A stretch of DNA of 64,000 nt from a virus. The stretch spans positions 1-64,000 of IMG/VR virus record IMGVR_UViG_3300012582_000194; one strand, given 5' to 3'. The notes below the pieces were generated by a model, which worked only from the letters and a program-made list of their open reading frames with translations, ran no database searches and was not told the origin of the DNA. This document shows positions 7,455-15,440 of this stretch, piece by piece; position 1 is the stretch's first letter; each line of letters opens with the position of its first letter. Both the position numbers and the translations under genes were made by a program.

Positions 7455-8299
7455 GATTTTTAAAAAACTTATTCAAAAGAAATCCAAATAGATTTAAGAA
7501 AACTAAATGGGATGATTTAATTGCTGATAATCCATTCTCTAAAAAGAATAAAAATAGTGCAAATTCTTATTCAAATAGCATACCTAAATCAGTGCTTCAA
7601 ATTATAGGAATAAACGTAGCAGTATTTTTACTATTATGGATTTGTGAAATTGCTTTACCTATGACATGGTATCAAATGATTGTTAAAATGCTTGCTGTTC
7701 CTACAGATATAGAAATATTATATAAACCTTGGACTGTAATAACATCAGCATTTACGCATTTATCTTTTGGTCATATATTAGGAAATATGTTAGCTATATT
7801 TTTCATAGCACCTTATTTCAAAATGGCATTCATAGATAAACAAATATGGAATTTATATTTATTGGGACATTTTGTAGGGATATTCTTTTCAATAGGAATT
7901 AATATTCTTATATTTGATGATCACGGGATGGCTTTAGGTGCATCGTGTGGTGTGTCAGCATTAGTAGCTGGTGTATGTTTTAAATTTCCACAAATGCCAG
8001 TGAATATATTTTTTATTAACACAACACTTAAATGGTTAATTGCTATTTATGTAATACAATCAATATTCATGTTATTCTCACCTAATATGGTTGGTGGTAT
8101 TGGACATTTATTTGGAATGTTATTAGGTGTATTGTATGTTCATTTATTAACAAAAAATATAGAAATAGGAAAAATATTTGATTCAATTACTAAATTAAAA
8201 ATTAAAAAAACAGGTAAAGGTATTAAATACGTTTCAATGTATAGTGAAAAATCAGAAAATTCAATTAAAAATATAATTAACAAAAACTTCAAAAAATAA
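7451..8299 (+). CDS. Rhomboid-family intramembrane serine protease
   Basis: 282 aa with about six TM segments from residue 53. The family hallmarks are all present: HLSFGHILGNM (H103, H108, N112), GASCGVSAL with the catalytic serine S165, and GGIGHLFGMLLG with the partner histidine H219. The residue after the serine is Cys where Gly is usual (GxSG), a mild departure. A 50-residue basic cytosolic N-terminus precedes the core. Rhomboids cut TM segments of membrane proteins; a phage copy might process host or phage envelope proteins. It overlaps a zinc peptidase gene downstream. Confidence 0.88.
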   Translation: MRFLKNLFKRNPNRFKKTKWDDLIADNPFSKKNKNSANSYSNSIPKSVLQIIGINVAVFLLLWICEIALPMTWYQMIVKMLAVPTDIEILYKPWTVITSAFTHLSFGHILGNMLAIFFIAPYFKMAFIDKQIWNLYLLGHFVGIFFSIGINILIFDDHGMALGASCGVSALVAGVCFKFPQMPVNIFFINTTLKWLIAIYVIQSIFMLFSPNMVGGIGHLFGMLLGVLYVHLLTKNIEIGKIFDSITKLKIKKTGKGIKYVSMYSEKSENSIKNIINKNFKK

Positions 8300-9366
8300 T
8301 GAGCGAGATTAAAGAATTGTTTTTAAAACTTACGGAATATACTATACCATTCGGAAAAGAAGAATCATTAGAGCCTATTTTACCAACTGGATTTAAAAGA
8401 GATAAAATAGGAAACTATTATTATGAAATAGGCGAATCTGAAACTCTTTTTACAACACATTTAGATACTTATTCAGATAAGTATGAAAAAGTTGTTCATA
8501 AATTTTATAAAAAGGATGGTACACCTTGCGAAAAAGACGAAGCTGATATTATTGCCACTGATGGAAAAACTATTTTAGGTGGCGATAATAAAGCGGGTTG
8601 TACTATTTTAATCAATATGATTAATAATAAAATTCCAGGCGTTTACTATTTTTTTTTAGGAGAAGAACCGATTTTATCGGGGGGCGTTTGGGGAAGTACA
8701 CAAGCATTAAAAGCAAATCCAGAATACTTTAAAAGATTTAAAAGAGCTATTGCATTTGATAGAAGAGAAATGGGATCAGTTATTACTCGTCAAATGGCTA
8801 GAAACTGTTGTTCTACAGAATTTACAGATGCAATTATAAAAGAATTAGCTGGACAAGGATTGTCATTTAAAAAGGATCCAACGGGATATTATACTGACAG
8901 TGGTGTTTTTATGGATGTAATACCAGAAGTAACAAATCTATCAGCAGGTGTGTGGAATGAACACTCACCCAAAGAATTTTGCTCTATAAAATATCTCGAA
9001 AAAGTAGCCGAGGCGGCTTTACATGTTAATTGGGAATCATTACCTGTTGTTAGAAAAGCATTTAAAAATGTACCAATTAAAAAAGGAAACTTTGTAACAA
9101 AATTTGTAGATGTTAAAAAAACAAAGAAAACATTCAACATTATAAATAATTTTCTTGAAATGTATGGATATTTATGTATTAATGTAGAAGATTATGAACC
9201 TGAACACGAAATGGTTTTCTCACAATGGCATAATGAATCTGAAATTATAATAAAATTTAAAGACGATTCTGTTATTTACGAAGATCAAGAAATACCAGTA
9301 AAAGATTTTATTTTGATGTTAGATCCAGAAGCAGACTTAGAAGAAATATTTAATCCTGAAAAATAG
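8299..9366 (+). CDS. M20/M28/M42-type zinc aminopeptidase-like protein
   Basis: 355 aa. A full co-catalytic zinc set is visible: THLDT (H54, general-acid-site D56), GGDNKAG (bridging D96), LGEEP (E122/E123), FDRR (D154) and WNEHSPKE (H222). The family hydrolyses N-terminal residues or small peptides in the cytosol. The C-terminal 100 residues are an extra acidic domain. Start overlaps the rhomboid stop by one base, so the two proteases are co-translated; together they could degrade peptides released in infection (inference). No signal peptide. Confidence 0.8.
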   Translation: MSEIKELFLKLTEYTIPFGKEESLEPILPTGFKRDKIGNYYYEIGESETLFTTHLDTYSDKYEKVVHKFYKKDGTPCEKDEADIIATDGKTILGGDNKAGCTILINMINNKIPGVYYFFLGEEPILSGGVWGSTQALKANPEYFKRFKRAIAFDRREMGSVITRQMARNCCSTEFTDAIIKELAGQGLSFKKDPTGYYTDSGVFMDVIPEVTNLSAGVWNEHSPKEFCSIKYLEKVAEAALHVNWESLPVVRKAFKNVPIKKGNFVTKFVDVKKTKKTFNIINNFLEMYGYLCINVEDYEPEHEMVFSQWHNESEIIIKFKDDSVIYEDQEIPVKDFILMLDPEADLEEIFNPEK

Positions 9367-9385
9367 TATGAAAATTTTAAAAGAA

Positions 9386-9617
9386 AAAGAATCTTCTGCT
9401 GGTATTAATCCAAATGAATTAGAATAAAAAAAAGGGCTTAAAGCCCTTTTTTTTATTCATCAAAATCTCTTGCCCTACTCAATACACCATCAATAGACTT
9501 TGCTAAATCTACGGGTATTTGATGTCCTCTACAGCGTTCTAATAAATGTCTCATATCAGAAGCAACACCTAGTAATTCTATTAATTCATTTGGATTAATA
9601 CCAGCAGAAGATTCTTT
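9386..9617. repeat. 36-bp perfect inverted repeat with 160-bp spacer
   Basis: 9386-9421 is the exact reverse complement of 9582-9617. The right copy is coding, inside the minus-strand gene 9453-9680 (residues SSAGINPNEL). The left copy lies between the peptidase stop and the terminator, creating a 19-codon frame at 9368-9427 that encodes the same peptide. It looks like a fold-back copying event. Confidence 0.9.
9422..9458. terminator. Bidirectional intrinsic terminator
   Basis: Near-perfect palindrome with GGGCTT/AAGCCC flanked by A8 and T8 tracts. It lies between convergent genes ending at 9366 and 9453 and includes the minus gene's stop codon. Confidence 0.85.
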
Positions 9618-9680
9618 AAGTTCTTTATGAAGTCTTGCATTTTCTAACTTTAAATATTCTAACTCATAATTTTTATCCAT
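9453..9680 (-). CDS. Small coiled-coil protein, 75 aa
   Basis: The N-terminal half (YELEYLKLENARLHKELK) is a leucine-heptad coiled coil; the second half is helical with a single Cys. No known family. Its residues 24-33 (SSAGINPNEL) are duplicated in inverted orientation just past its terminator. It sits downstream of the possible spanin pair in the same direction. Confidence 0.5.
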   Translation of the reverse strand: MDKNYELEYLKLENARLHKELKESSAGINPNELIELLGVASDMRHLLERCRGHQIPVDLAKSIDGVLSRARDFDE

Positions 9681-9698
9681 GTGTGTTTAATAAATTTT

Positions 9699-10250
9699 TT
9701 ACAATAATATAAAAAAAAGTACTATGGCTAATGTAACAACATTAGTACCAATTAGAGTTTTTACTGTACCATTTTTTCTTTTTATCTTTCCTTCTTGTTT
9801 TTGAATAATTTCATCTTTTTTTGTACTTATTTCTTCGTATTTAGCAATAGTTTTTTTATCATTTGATAAAATCTGTTCATCATTCTTTATAATTTCATTA
9901 GCTTTAGCATTTTCTAATATTAAAGAATCGGTAATATTTTTACATTGTTTATCTTTTTCTTCCATTATTATAATTTTTGTGCTAAGTGCATCAACTTTTT
10001 CCGCATCAATCAAACCTTTTTCAAGACATTTTGCTATTTCTTTAGCTTTACCAGTTTCCCAAATCCAATAAGTTTTACCTGTTATAGAATCTTTAACTAC
10101 TTTATCTGGTGTAATATCTTCAACGATTGGTGTTTGTGTGTCTTGGACAATATTATTTGTTGTGTTTTCTACGCTGTTCGTAGTCTGCGAAAAACTGATG
10201 TAGCTGCTTGTCATTAAAATTAGTAATATTATCAATTTTTTCATATTCAT
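9699..10250 (-). CDS. Exported coiled-coil protein with C-terminal TM (possible spanin partner)
   Basis: 183 aa. A signal peptide (LIILLILMTSSYISFSQ) is followed by a Thr/Asn-rich stretch, a conserved-looking TGKTYWIWE-TGKAKEIAKCLEKG segment, a long coiled coil (about 90-160) and a final hydrophobic helix (about 168-183). There is no lipobox cysteine. Its start lies 98 bases inside the preceding gene in another frame. The arrangement recalls overlapping Rz/Rz1 spanin genes of phages, but the lack of a lipobox makes this tentative. An ATG two codons inside (10244) is an alternative start. Confidence 0.55.
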   Translation of the reverse strand: MNMKKLIILLILMTSSYISFSQTTNSVENTTNNIVQDTQTPIVEDITPDKVVKDSITGKTYWIWETGKAKEIAKCLEKGLIDAEKVDALSTKIIIMEEKDKQCKNITDSLILENAKANEIIKNDEQILSNDKKTIAKYEEISTKKDEIIQKQEGKIKRKNGTVKTLIGTNVVTLAIVLFFILL

Positions 10251-10563
10251 TATTTATTTTTTCTAAAATATCATTTTGCTTTTTAATTTCTTCATTGAGA
10301 CTATCCATTTTTTGTTGCATTATTGGAATTCTTTTTTCTATAGCTTCTTTATCTCTTTTAAGGATTTGATTTTGTCCTTCAAATTTATTATTAGCATCTT
10401 TTAATACTTGAATTTCAGTTTCTTTTTTATTAATATACTTATATCCCTTTTTAAGAAAACCATTAATTGGTAATGATGGAACTAAACATGTTAGAAACAC
10501 ACCAAAAAAGAAACATACCATATATTTCCAATACTTCTTTATAAAATTTGTTAAAAATAACAT
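10153..10563 (-). CDS. i-spanin-like membrane coiled-coil protein
   Basis: 136 aa. One N-terminal TM helix (about residues 13-33) anchors a long periplasmic-type coiled coil (about 45-120), ending in NDKQLHQFFADYEQRR. That layout, with an overlapping exported partner, is typical of Rz-like inner-membrane spanins that help disrupt the outer membrane at lysis. The closing 'L-x-x-F-F-x-x-Y' signature is, from memory, common in such proteins of Bacteroidetes phages. Function is inferred from architecture. Confidence 0.55.
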   Translation of the reverse strand: MLFLTNFIKKYWKYMVCFFFGVFLTCLVPSLPINGFLKKGYKYINKKETEIQVLKDANNKFEGQNQILKRDKEAIEKRIPIMQQKMDSLNEEIKKQNDILEKINNEYEKIDNITNFNDKQLHQFFADYEQRRKHNK

Positions 10564-10564
10564 A

Positions 10565-10864
10565 TTATTTCTTTAAATTTTCCTTTATATAGTTAACTTC
10601 ATCATCTACCCAAGAATTATTTCCTGAATATAAAGTGGATTTAAGTTTATCTAATAAAGTAAGCTTTTCTTTTAAATATGTTTCTAACATAAGATTTTTG
10701 ATGCTATTTACAAATTCAACATTAGATTTAATAATAATATTTTTGCTTGCGGCTTGTGGATCATTATCAACTATAATATCCAATGATTCTATCAATTTAT
10801 CTATTTTCTCTTCAAATGATAGAGAATCGTGTGTTGATTCATTAATTTGACTAAATTTTTTCAT
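10565..10864 (-). CDS. Hypothetical helical protein with capsid-targeting-like N-terminus
   Basis: 99 aa. The N-terminus MKKFSQINES resembles the short capsid-targeting peptides of T4 internal proteins, where the prohead protease cuts after (I/L)-x-E; here I-N-E would be the site. The rest is helical and acidic. A TATATATA box lies exactly 21 bases before ATG, as for other late genes. It could be an internal head protein; this is inference. Confidence 0.5.
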   Translation of the reverse strand: MKKFSQINESTHDSLSFEEKIDKLIESLDIIVDNDPQAASKNIIIKSNVEFVNSIKNLMLETYLKEKLTLLDKLKSTLYSGNNSWVDDEVNYIKENLKK

Positions 10865-10885
10865 TTTAAGGTTATTTATTTTAGT

Positions 10886-10893
10886 TATATATA
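10886..10893 (-). promoter_or_regulatory. Late-type TATATATA box
   Basis: TATATATA on the minus strand, 21 bases before the ATG at 10864. It is one of a set of boxes at a fixed distance from start codons. Confidence 0.5.
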
Positions 10894-10922
10894 TTTTTAT
10901 AAATTTCCTTAAAAATCAATTA

Positions 10923-11336
10923 TTAGTTCATATAAGGAAAGAAGAATTTACTCTCGATACTAGCATTTTCATCAGAATCAGATCCGTGTACAGCATTAGC
11001 TTCCATACTTTTTGCAAATAGATTTCTAATAGTACCTGGTTCAGCATTAGCTGGATTTGTTGCACCAACTAATTTACGATAATCAGCGACAGCATTTTCT
11101 TTTTCGAGTACAAATACTACAATATTTCCACTTGACATATAATTAGTTAAATCATTGTAAAATGGTCTTTCTTTGTGAACTTCGTAGAATTTACCAGCAT
11201 CTTCAATAGTAAGATTTGTCATTTTCAAATCTACTATTTTAAAACCTTCATTCTCTATCATTTTTAGTATTGCATCAACGTGTCCATCTTTTACTGCATC
11301 TGGCTTAATCATTGAAAATGTTCTATTTGTCTCCAT
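10923..11336 (-). CDS. ndk: Nucleoside diphosphate kinase
   Basis: 137 aa, normal bacterial length. FSMIKPDAV (K11) begins the fold, GTIRNLF carries the phosphate-contacting arginine (about 104), and [12 protein letters not shown] holds the catalytic histidine H117 that forms phosphohistidine. It moves gamma-phosphate from ATP to NDPs/dNDPs in the cytosol and would supply dNTPs for phage replication. It reads like a recently acquired bacterial gene and lies next to an ALDH gene in the same direction. Confidence 0.95.
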   Translation of the reverse strand: METNRTFSMIKPDAVKDGHVDAILKMIENEGFKIVDLKMTNLTIEDAGKFYEVHKERPFYNDLTNYMSSGNIVVFVLEKENAVADYRKLVGATNPANAEPGTIRNLFAKSMEANAVHGSDSDENASIESKFFFPYMN

Positions 11337-11393
11337 ATTTTTTATTTTTGTATCGTCTATAAGCTATAATACAGCTTATTATTATAAGTGTTA

Positions 11394-12908
11394 TCATATA
11401 TCAAATTTTATTCCTTGAGATAATGGTAATTCTTTACTGTAATTTATAGTATTTGTTTGTCTTCTCATATATACTCTCCAAGCATCCGAACCAGATTCAA
11501 ATCCACCACCAGTTTCCTTATGTCCACCAAATGCGCCACCAATTTCTGCACCAGATGTTCCAATATTAATATTTGCTATACCACAATCAGAACCCCAAGC
11601 AGATAGAAACATTTCAGATTCTCTAATATCTGTTGTAAATAATGATGATGATAATCCTTGTTTTACATCATTTTGAATTTCAATAGCATTAGTAATATCA
11701 CCTTTATATTTCATTAAATATAGTATTGGCACAAATGTTTCTTTTTGTACAATATCATAACGATTTTCTGCTTCAACTATTGCTGGATAAACATAATTCT
11801 CATAAAGATGTCTTCCACCAACAATTAATCTACCACCTTCGTGTTCAACTTTAAATATAGCATCTTTAAAAGAATTGACAGCATCCATATCAATTAATGG
11901 TCCTACTAATGTATCTTCTTTTAGAGGATTACCAATTCTTATATTTTTATATACTTCTACTAACTTCGATTTAACTTCTGAATACACATCTTCGTGTACA
12001 ATCAACCTTCTTGTTGTTGTGCATCTTTGCCCAGCAGTGCCAACTGCGCTAAAAGCCACCGCTCTAATTGCTAAATCTAAATCAGCTTTATTAGAGATAA
12101 TAATAGCATTATTACCACCCAATTCTAAAATTGTTTTACCAAATCTATCAGCAACAGCTTTACTAACAATTCCACCCATTCTCGTAGAACCTGTAGCAGA
12201 CACTAACGCAATTCTTCTATCATTAGCAATTAAAGAACCTATTGTAGCATCACCATTAACTAATGAAAATATACCTTCTGGTAATTTATTTTTTACCAAT
12301 ACTTGTTTTATAATATTTTGACAAGCAATGGCGGTTAAAGGAGTTTTTTCACTTGGCTTCCATACACATACATTACCACAAACGGCAGCTATCATAGCAT
12401 TCCAAGCCCATACAGCAACAGGGAAATTAAATGCTGAAATAATACCAACTATACCAAGTGGATGCCACTGTTCATATATTCTATGCTCAGGACGTTCGGA
12501 ATGCATAGTCAATCCATATAATTGTCTAGATAAACCGACAGCAAAATCACATAAGTCAATCATCTCTTGTACTTCACCTAAACCCTCTTGAAGAATTTTG
12601 CCCATTTCTAAAGAAACTAACATACCCAAAGCTTCCTTATTCTTCCTTAATTCATCACCAATTTGGCGAACAATTTCACCTCTCTTAGGTGCTGGTATAG
12701 TTCTCCATATTTTGAATGCTTTCTCAGCTTCTTGTATAACTCTTTCGTAATGACTTTCATTTGCCATACATACAGATGCTATAACTTCATTATTAATGGG
12801 AGATTTAATAACTTTTTCGTTATCCGAATACTCATGTATTAAACCTGTACTTGAACATGGATTTACTTTAGCTATTTCTAATTGATTTAAAACTTCTTTT
12901 ATTACCAT
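11394..12908 (-). CDS. ALDH7-type aldehyde dehydrogenase
   Basis: 504 aa, full length. NAD-binding and catalytic residues are intact: AFNFPV (N161), WKPSEKTP (K184), SATGSTRMG (about 238-245), LELGGNNAII (E262) and GTAGQRCTTTRRL (C296). The GGNNAII and QRCTTTRRL signatures point to the ALDH7 group (antiquitin/alpha-aminoadipic semialdehyde or piperideine-6-carboxylate dehydrogenase). It oxidises an aldehyde to an acid with NAD(P)+. This is very unusual phage cargo; possible roles are aldehyde detoxification or lysine-breakdown metabolism. All motifs are intact, so it looks functional. Confidence 0.93.
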   Translation of the reverse strand: MVIKEVLNQLEIAKVNPCSSTGLIHEYSDNEKVIKSPINNEVIASVCMANESHYERVIQEAEKAFKIWRTIPAPKRGEIVRQIGDELRKNKEALGMLVSLEMGKILQEGLGEVQEMIDLCDFAVGLSRQLYGLTMHSERPEHRIYEQWHPLGIVGIISAFNFPVAVWAWNAMIAAVCGNVCVWKPSEKTPLTAIACQNIIKQVLVKNKLPEGIFSLVNGDATIGSLIANDRRIALVSATGSTRMGGIVSKAVADRFGKTILELGGNNAIIISNKADLDLAIRAVAFSAVGTAGQRCTTTRRLIVHEDVYSEVKSKLVEVYKNIRIGNPLKEDTLVGPLIDMDAVNSFKDAIFKVEHEGGRLIVGGRHLYENYVYPAIVEAENRYDIVQKETFVPILYLMKYKGDITNAIEIQNDVKQGLSSSLFTTDIRESEMFLSAWGSDCGIANINIGTSGAEIGGAFGGHKETGGGFESGSDAWRVYMRRQTNTINYSKELPLSQGIKFDI

Positions 12909-13018
12909 ATACCGTAAGATTTTTAATTATAGATAAATTGATTATTAAAGTTTGATATTTTTAAAACTTTTATCATTTTTTTCCTAATAATTAAAAACCA
13001 ATATAAATCACTATTGTT

Positions 13019-13405
13019 ATGAAACTGTACATATTATTAATACTATTGTTAACATCTATTACATGCTTTGGTCAAAAATATTGGGATCAAAATCATTTTT
13101 ATCACACAAAAGGTGGTGAAATGAAGCATTGTGATTCCGTTTCAGTTGAATTAATTCCACTAAAAAATTGTAACTGTGAGCACGAACAAAACGCCAATAA
13201 TAAAGATCCATTTGCACCAATTCAACCGTTTATAGAACATACTTGTGTTGAAAAACGTTACACTAAACATTGTAAAAAAGCTGTATGGGTTAGTAAATCT
13301 GGTGAAAAAGATGTTCATATTTGGAATGGTAAATATTGGATTTTAATGAGTTCCAAAGGAATTTATTGGTATTATTACTGGGAGAAATATACAGAAATTC
13401 TTTAA
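13019..13405 (+). CDS. Small exported Cys-containing protein, 128 aa
   Basis: A clear signal peptide (LYILLILLLTSITCFGQ) is probably cleaved after Gly-18/19 in the Bacteroidetes 'CFGQ' manner. The mature part has at least seven cysteines (including NCNCEH and a HTCVEKRYTKHC stretch) and a C-terminal aromatic run WYYYWEKY. It should act in the periplasm or outside the cell. Family not recognised. It is divergent from the ALDH gene. Confidence 0.55.
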   Translation: MKLYILLILLLTSITCFGQKYWDQNHFYHTKGGEMKHCDSVSVELIPLKNCNCEHEQNANNKDPFAPIQPFIEHTCVEKRYTKHCKKAVWVSKSGEKDVHIWNGKYWILMSSKGIYWYYYWEKYTEIL

Positions 13406-13407
13406 AG

Positions 13408-13439
13408 TTTGCAAAATTGAGCATTTTTTTGTATATTTA
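13408..13439 (+). promoter_or_regulatory. Host-type promoter of the 2H phosphoesterase operon
   Basis: TTTG (13408-13411), a 20-base spacer and TATATTTA (13432-13439), one base short of the Bacteroidetes TAnnTTTG box. It is about 18 bases upstream of the ATG at 13457. Confidence 0.45.
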
Positions 13440-13456
13440 TACAAAATTAATATTTA

Positions 13457-13903
13457 ATGAAAAAGAGAATCGAAATATTGTATGATACATTAAAAAATCC
13501 TTATATAGGTGTTAAATATTATCCGTATGAGCTTGGTGCATATTTAACATTATTTAAAAAATTTCTTAATGATGATAAAATACACGATTTTTATTCTTTA
13601 AATAGAATAAATAGAGATGGTGAAAATTTTCATATAACTTTATTTATTGTTCCTGAATATAATTTTAAGAAAGAAGTATTAGATGATTATATAAATATTG
13701 AAGTTGATATTAATATAATTGGAATAGGGCGTGTCGAAGAAGATGATAATGAAGCATTCTATTTAATTGTTGATTCTTTTGATTTAAATAATATTAGAAT
13801 TGAAAATGATTTCGAATATAAAGATTTACATATTACTTTAGGATTCAAAGAAAAAGATATATTCATACCAAAAGGATTGGATACAGTGGTACTTAAATTA
13901 TGA
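13457..13903 (+). CDS. 2H phosphoesterase (possible Acb1-like anti-CBASS enzyme)
   Basis: 148 aa with two HxT motifs, FHITLFI (H59, T61) and LHITLGF (H125, T127), 66 residues apart and each at the end of a predicted strand. This is the hallmark of the 2H/LigT fold, which opens cyclic or 2',3'-cyclic phosphodiesters. Length and spacing resemble phage Acb1 (T4 57B), which cleaves CBASS cyclic nucleotides, though RNA-repair 2H enzymes are also possible. It leads a coupled three-gene operon with its own host-type promoter, which would suit early defence. The 2H call is strong; the anti-CBASS role is inference. Confidence 0.7.
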   Translation: MKKRIEILYDTLKNPYIGVKYYPYELGAYLTLFKKFLNDDKIHDFYSLNRINRDGENFHITLFIVPEYNFKKEVLDDYINIEVDINIIGIGRVEEDDNEAFYLIVDSFDLNNIRIENDFEYKDLHITLGFKEKDIFIPKGLDTVVLKL

Positions 13904-14262
13904 GAAAACTATATGATAGATTAAAAATACTAAAGGATAATCAAGAATTTATTTCCGATTTTGTTATTTATTTAAATGAACAAGAAAATTGGAAATCATC
14001 ACTCGAAAACTATGAAATAAATGATAAAATCATAGTTAAAGAGTGTAATTTTACTATAGTAAATGAAAATCATAGAGAATCTCTAACAGCTATCATTGAA
14101 GTATTTAAAATAGGAGATAATAAAAAATCCAATTATACTTATTGTTTATTTAATATAGATGTAAATGGTGAATTAAGTTCTAATATAGTTGAAAACTTAG
14201 AAATATTTTTCATTGATATGACATCAATCATTAGAAAGCATAGAATAACATACTTCATATGA
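13900..14262 (+). CDS. Hypothetical protein, 120 aa
   Basis: A soluble alpha/beta protein with alternating charged strands (KIIVKECNFTIVNE). No motif is recognised. It overlaps the 2H phosphoesterase stop and the next start by 4 bases each, so it is co-translated with both. Confidence 0.5.
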   Translation: MRKLYDRLKILKDNQEFISDFVIYLNEQENWKSSLENYEINDKIIVKECNFTIVNENHRESLTAIIEVFKIGDNKKSNYTYCLFNIDVNGELSSNIVENLEIFFIDMTSIIRKHRITYFI

Positions 14263-14795
14263 TGAGATTAAATAATAAAAACTTTAGAGAGATTTTTTTC
14301 AAAATTGATGCTGATAATATTAATGATTTAAAAAATGAAATATTGAATATATTTAAAATAAATAATATATCATCATCTTACTATTTTAGAACATGGTTTA
14401 ATTTACCTATTAATAAACATAGAAATATTAGCGGATATGTAAAAAATCCATTTGAAGCACCATCTATTAATCAATTAACAGGTATTGTTCAATTTTTGCA
14501 TTTTTCTAAAATTGATGGATTGCCTCTATTTTTTGCATATCAAACACCCGTAGATTTTTCGGGAATACAACCTAATATGGATGTGAATAATAATACTTTA
14601 GGGCTAACAGAAAATATTATAATTGGTTTTAGTTCAAAATTAGAGTCTAATAAAATTATAGACAGTAATTATCAAATAGGAAATTTAAACAACGTTAAAG
14701 TATTACTTGCTAGTTTACTTGAATCTGATTATCCTAATGATACTTTTAATCTAAAAAATAGAAGTGATAGAATAGAAAATTTATTAGAAGATTGA
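14259..14795 (+). CDS. Hypothetical protein, 178 aa
   Basis: Third gene of the 2H operon. A globular protein with a central segment around LTGIVQFLHFSKIDGLPLFFAYQTPVDF. It begins with two consecutive ATGs (14259, 14262). No known family. It ends one base before a convergent gene without an obvious terminator. Confidence 0.5.
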   Translation: MMRLNNKNFREIFFKIDADNINDLKNEILNIFKINNISSSYYFRTWFNLPINKHRNISGYVKNPFEAPSINQLTGIVQFLHFSKIDGLPLFFAYQTPVDFSGIQPNMDVNNNTLGLTENIIIGFSSKLESNKIIDSNYQIGNLNNVKVLLASLLESDYPNDTFNLKNRSDRIENLLED

Positions 14796-15440
14796 TTATT
14801 TCTCTACATTTCTTTCGATGTAAAGTCCTATAGTTTTCACTAAACTACTTAAATCGTCTAATTCCACAGTAGTTGGTTTATCTAAATATTTAAATGTTAA
14901 TTTAAATTTTTCATCATTTTCTTTTCTCAAATCAAGTATAATATCACTTTTGTTATTAACATTGAATTTAAAATCCATGCTTAACTTTTGACAAGGTATT
15001 ACAACGAATTCTGGATGATAATCAAATTCATACACTGAGTATCCTTCTATTTTATTTTCGAAAAAATAATTATTAATAGTTTGTTCTGGTGATACCATAA
15101 GTTCACTTAATGCTAATATATTTTCTCCAAATTTATTCTCAGAAAAAATTCTGTTTATTTTGGATTCAAGTTCATCTAAATTTGCAAATTTTAATAATCT
15201 ATATTTACAATTTAAATCATAAAGATATAAGAATTCAAGCGAACGTAAATTTTCTTTATTTTCATCAAGCTTAAAAATAAAGCGAGTGTGTATAATAAGA
15301 GTAGTATCATTAGTTAGCTTATGAAAATTCAAAATCCAGTTCCAACCATTTTTATCCTTTTCGATAACGGCTTTAAATCTATAAAGATGTGTATCTTCAA
15401 AAATTATTTTTATTCTCTCTTGTAATTCTACCCAAGTCAT
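14796..15440 (-). CDS. Hypothetical protein, 214 aa
   Basis: A soluble, beta-rich protein that may contain two similar halves (strand-rich segments near 25-70 and 145-195), which I cannot assign. Its start overlaps the bS21 stop by one base, so it is translated with it. A role linked to translation is possible from this coupling only. Confidence 0.5.
   Translation of the reverse strand: MTWVELQERIKIIFEDTHLYRFKAVIEKDKNGWNWILNFHKLTNDTTLIIHTRFIFKLDENKENLRSLEFLYLYDLNCKYRLLKFANLDELESKINRIFSENKFGENILALSELMVSPEQTINNYFFENKIEGYSVYEFDYHPEFVVIPCQKLSMDFKFNVNNKSDIILDLRKENDEKFKLTFKYLDKPTTVELDDLSSLVKTIGLYIERNVEK

Noticed and set aside
9368-9427. 19-codon frame after the peptidase gene
   Set aside because: Explained by the inverted repeat copy of a neighbouring gene; no independent evidence of expression.
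11353-11380. Hairpin between ALDH and ndk as a terminator
   Set aside because: The 7-bp stem (ATAAGCT/AGCTTAT) has no T-tract and both genes run the same way, so it is weak.
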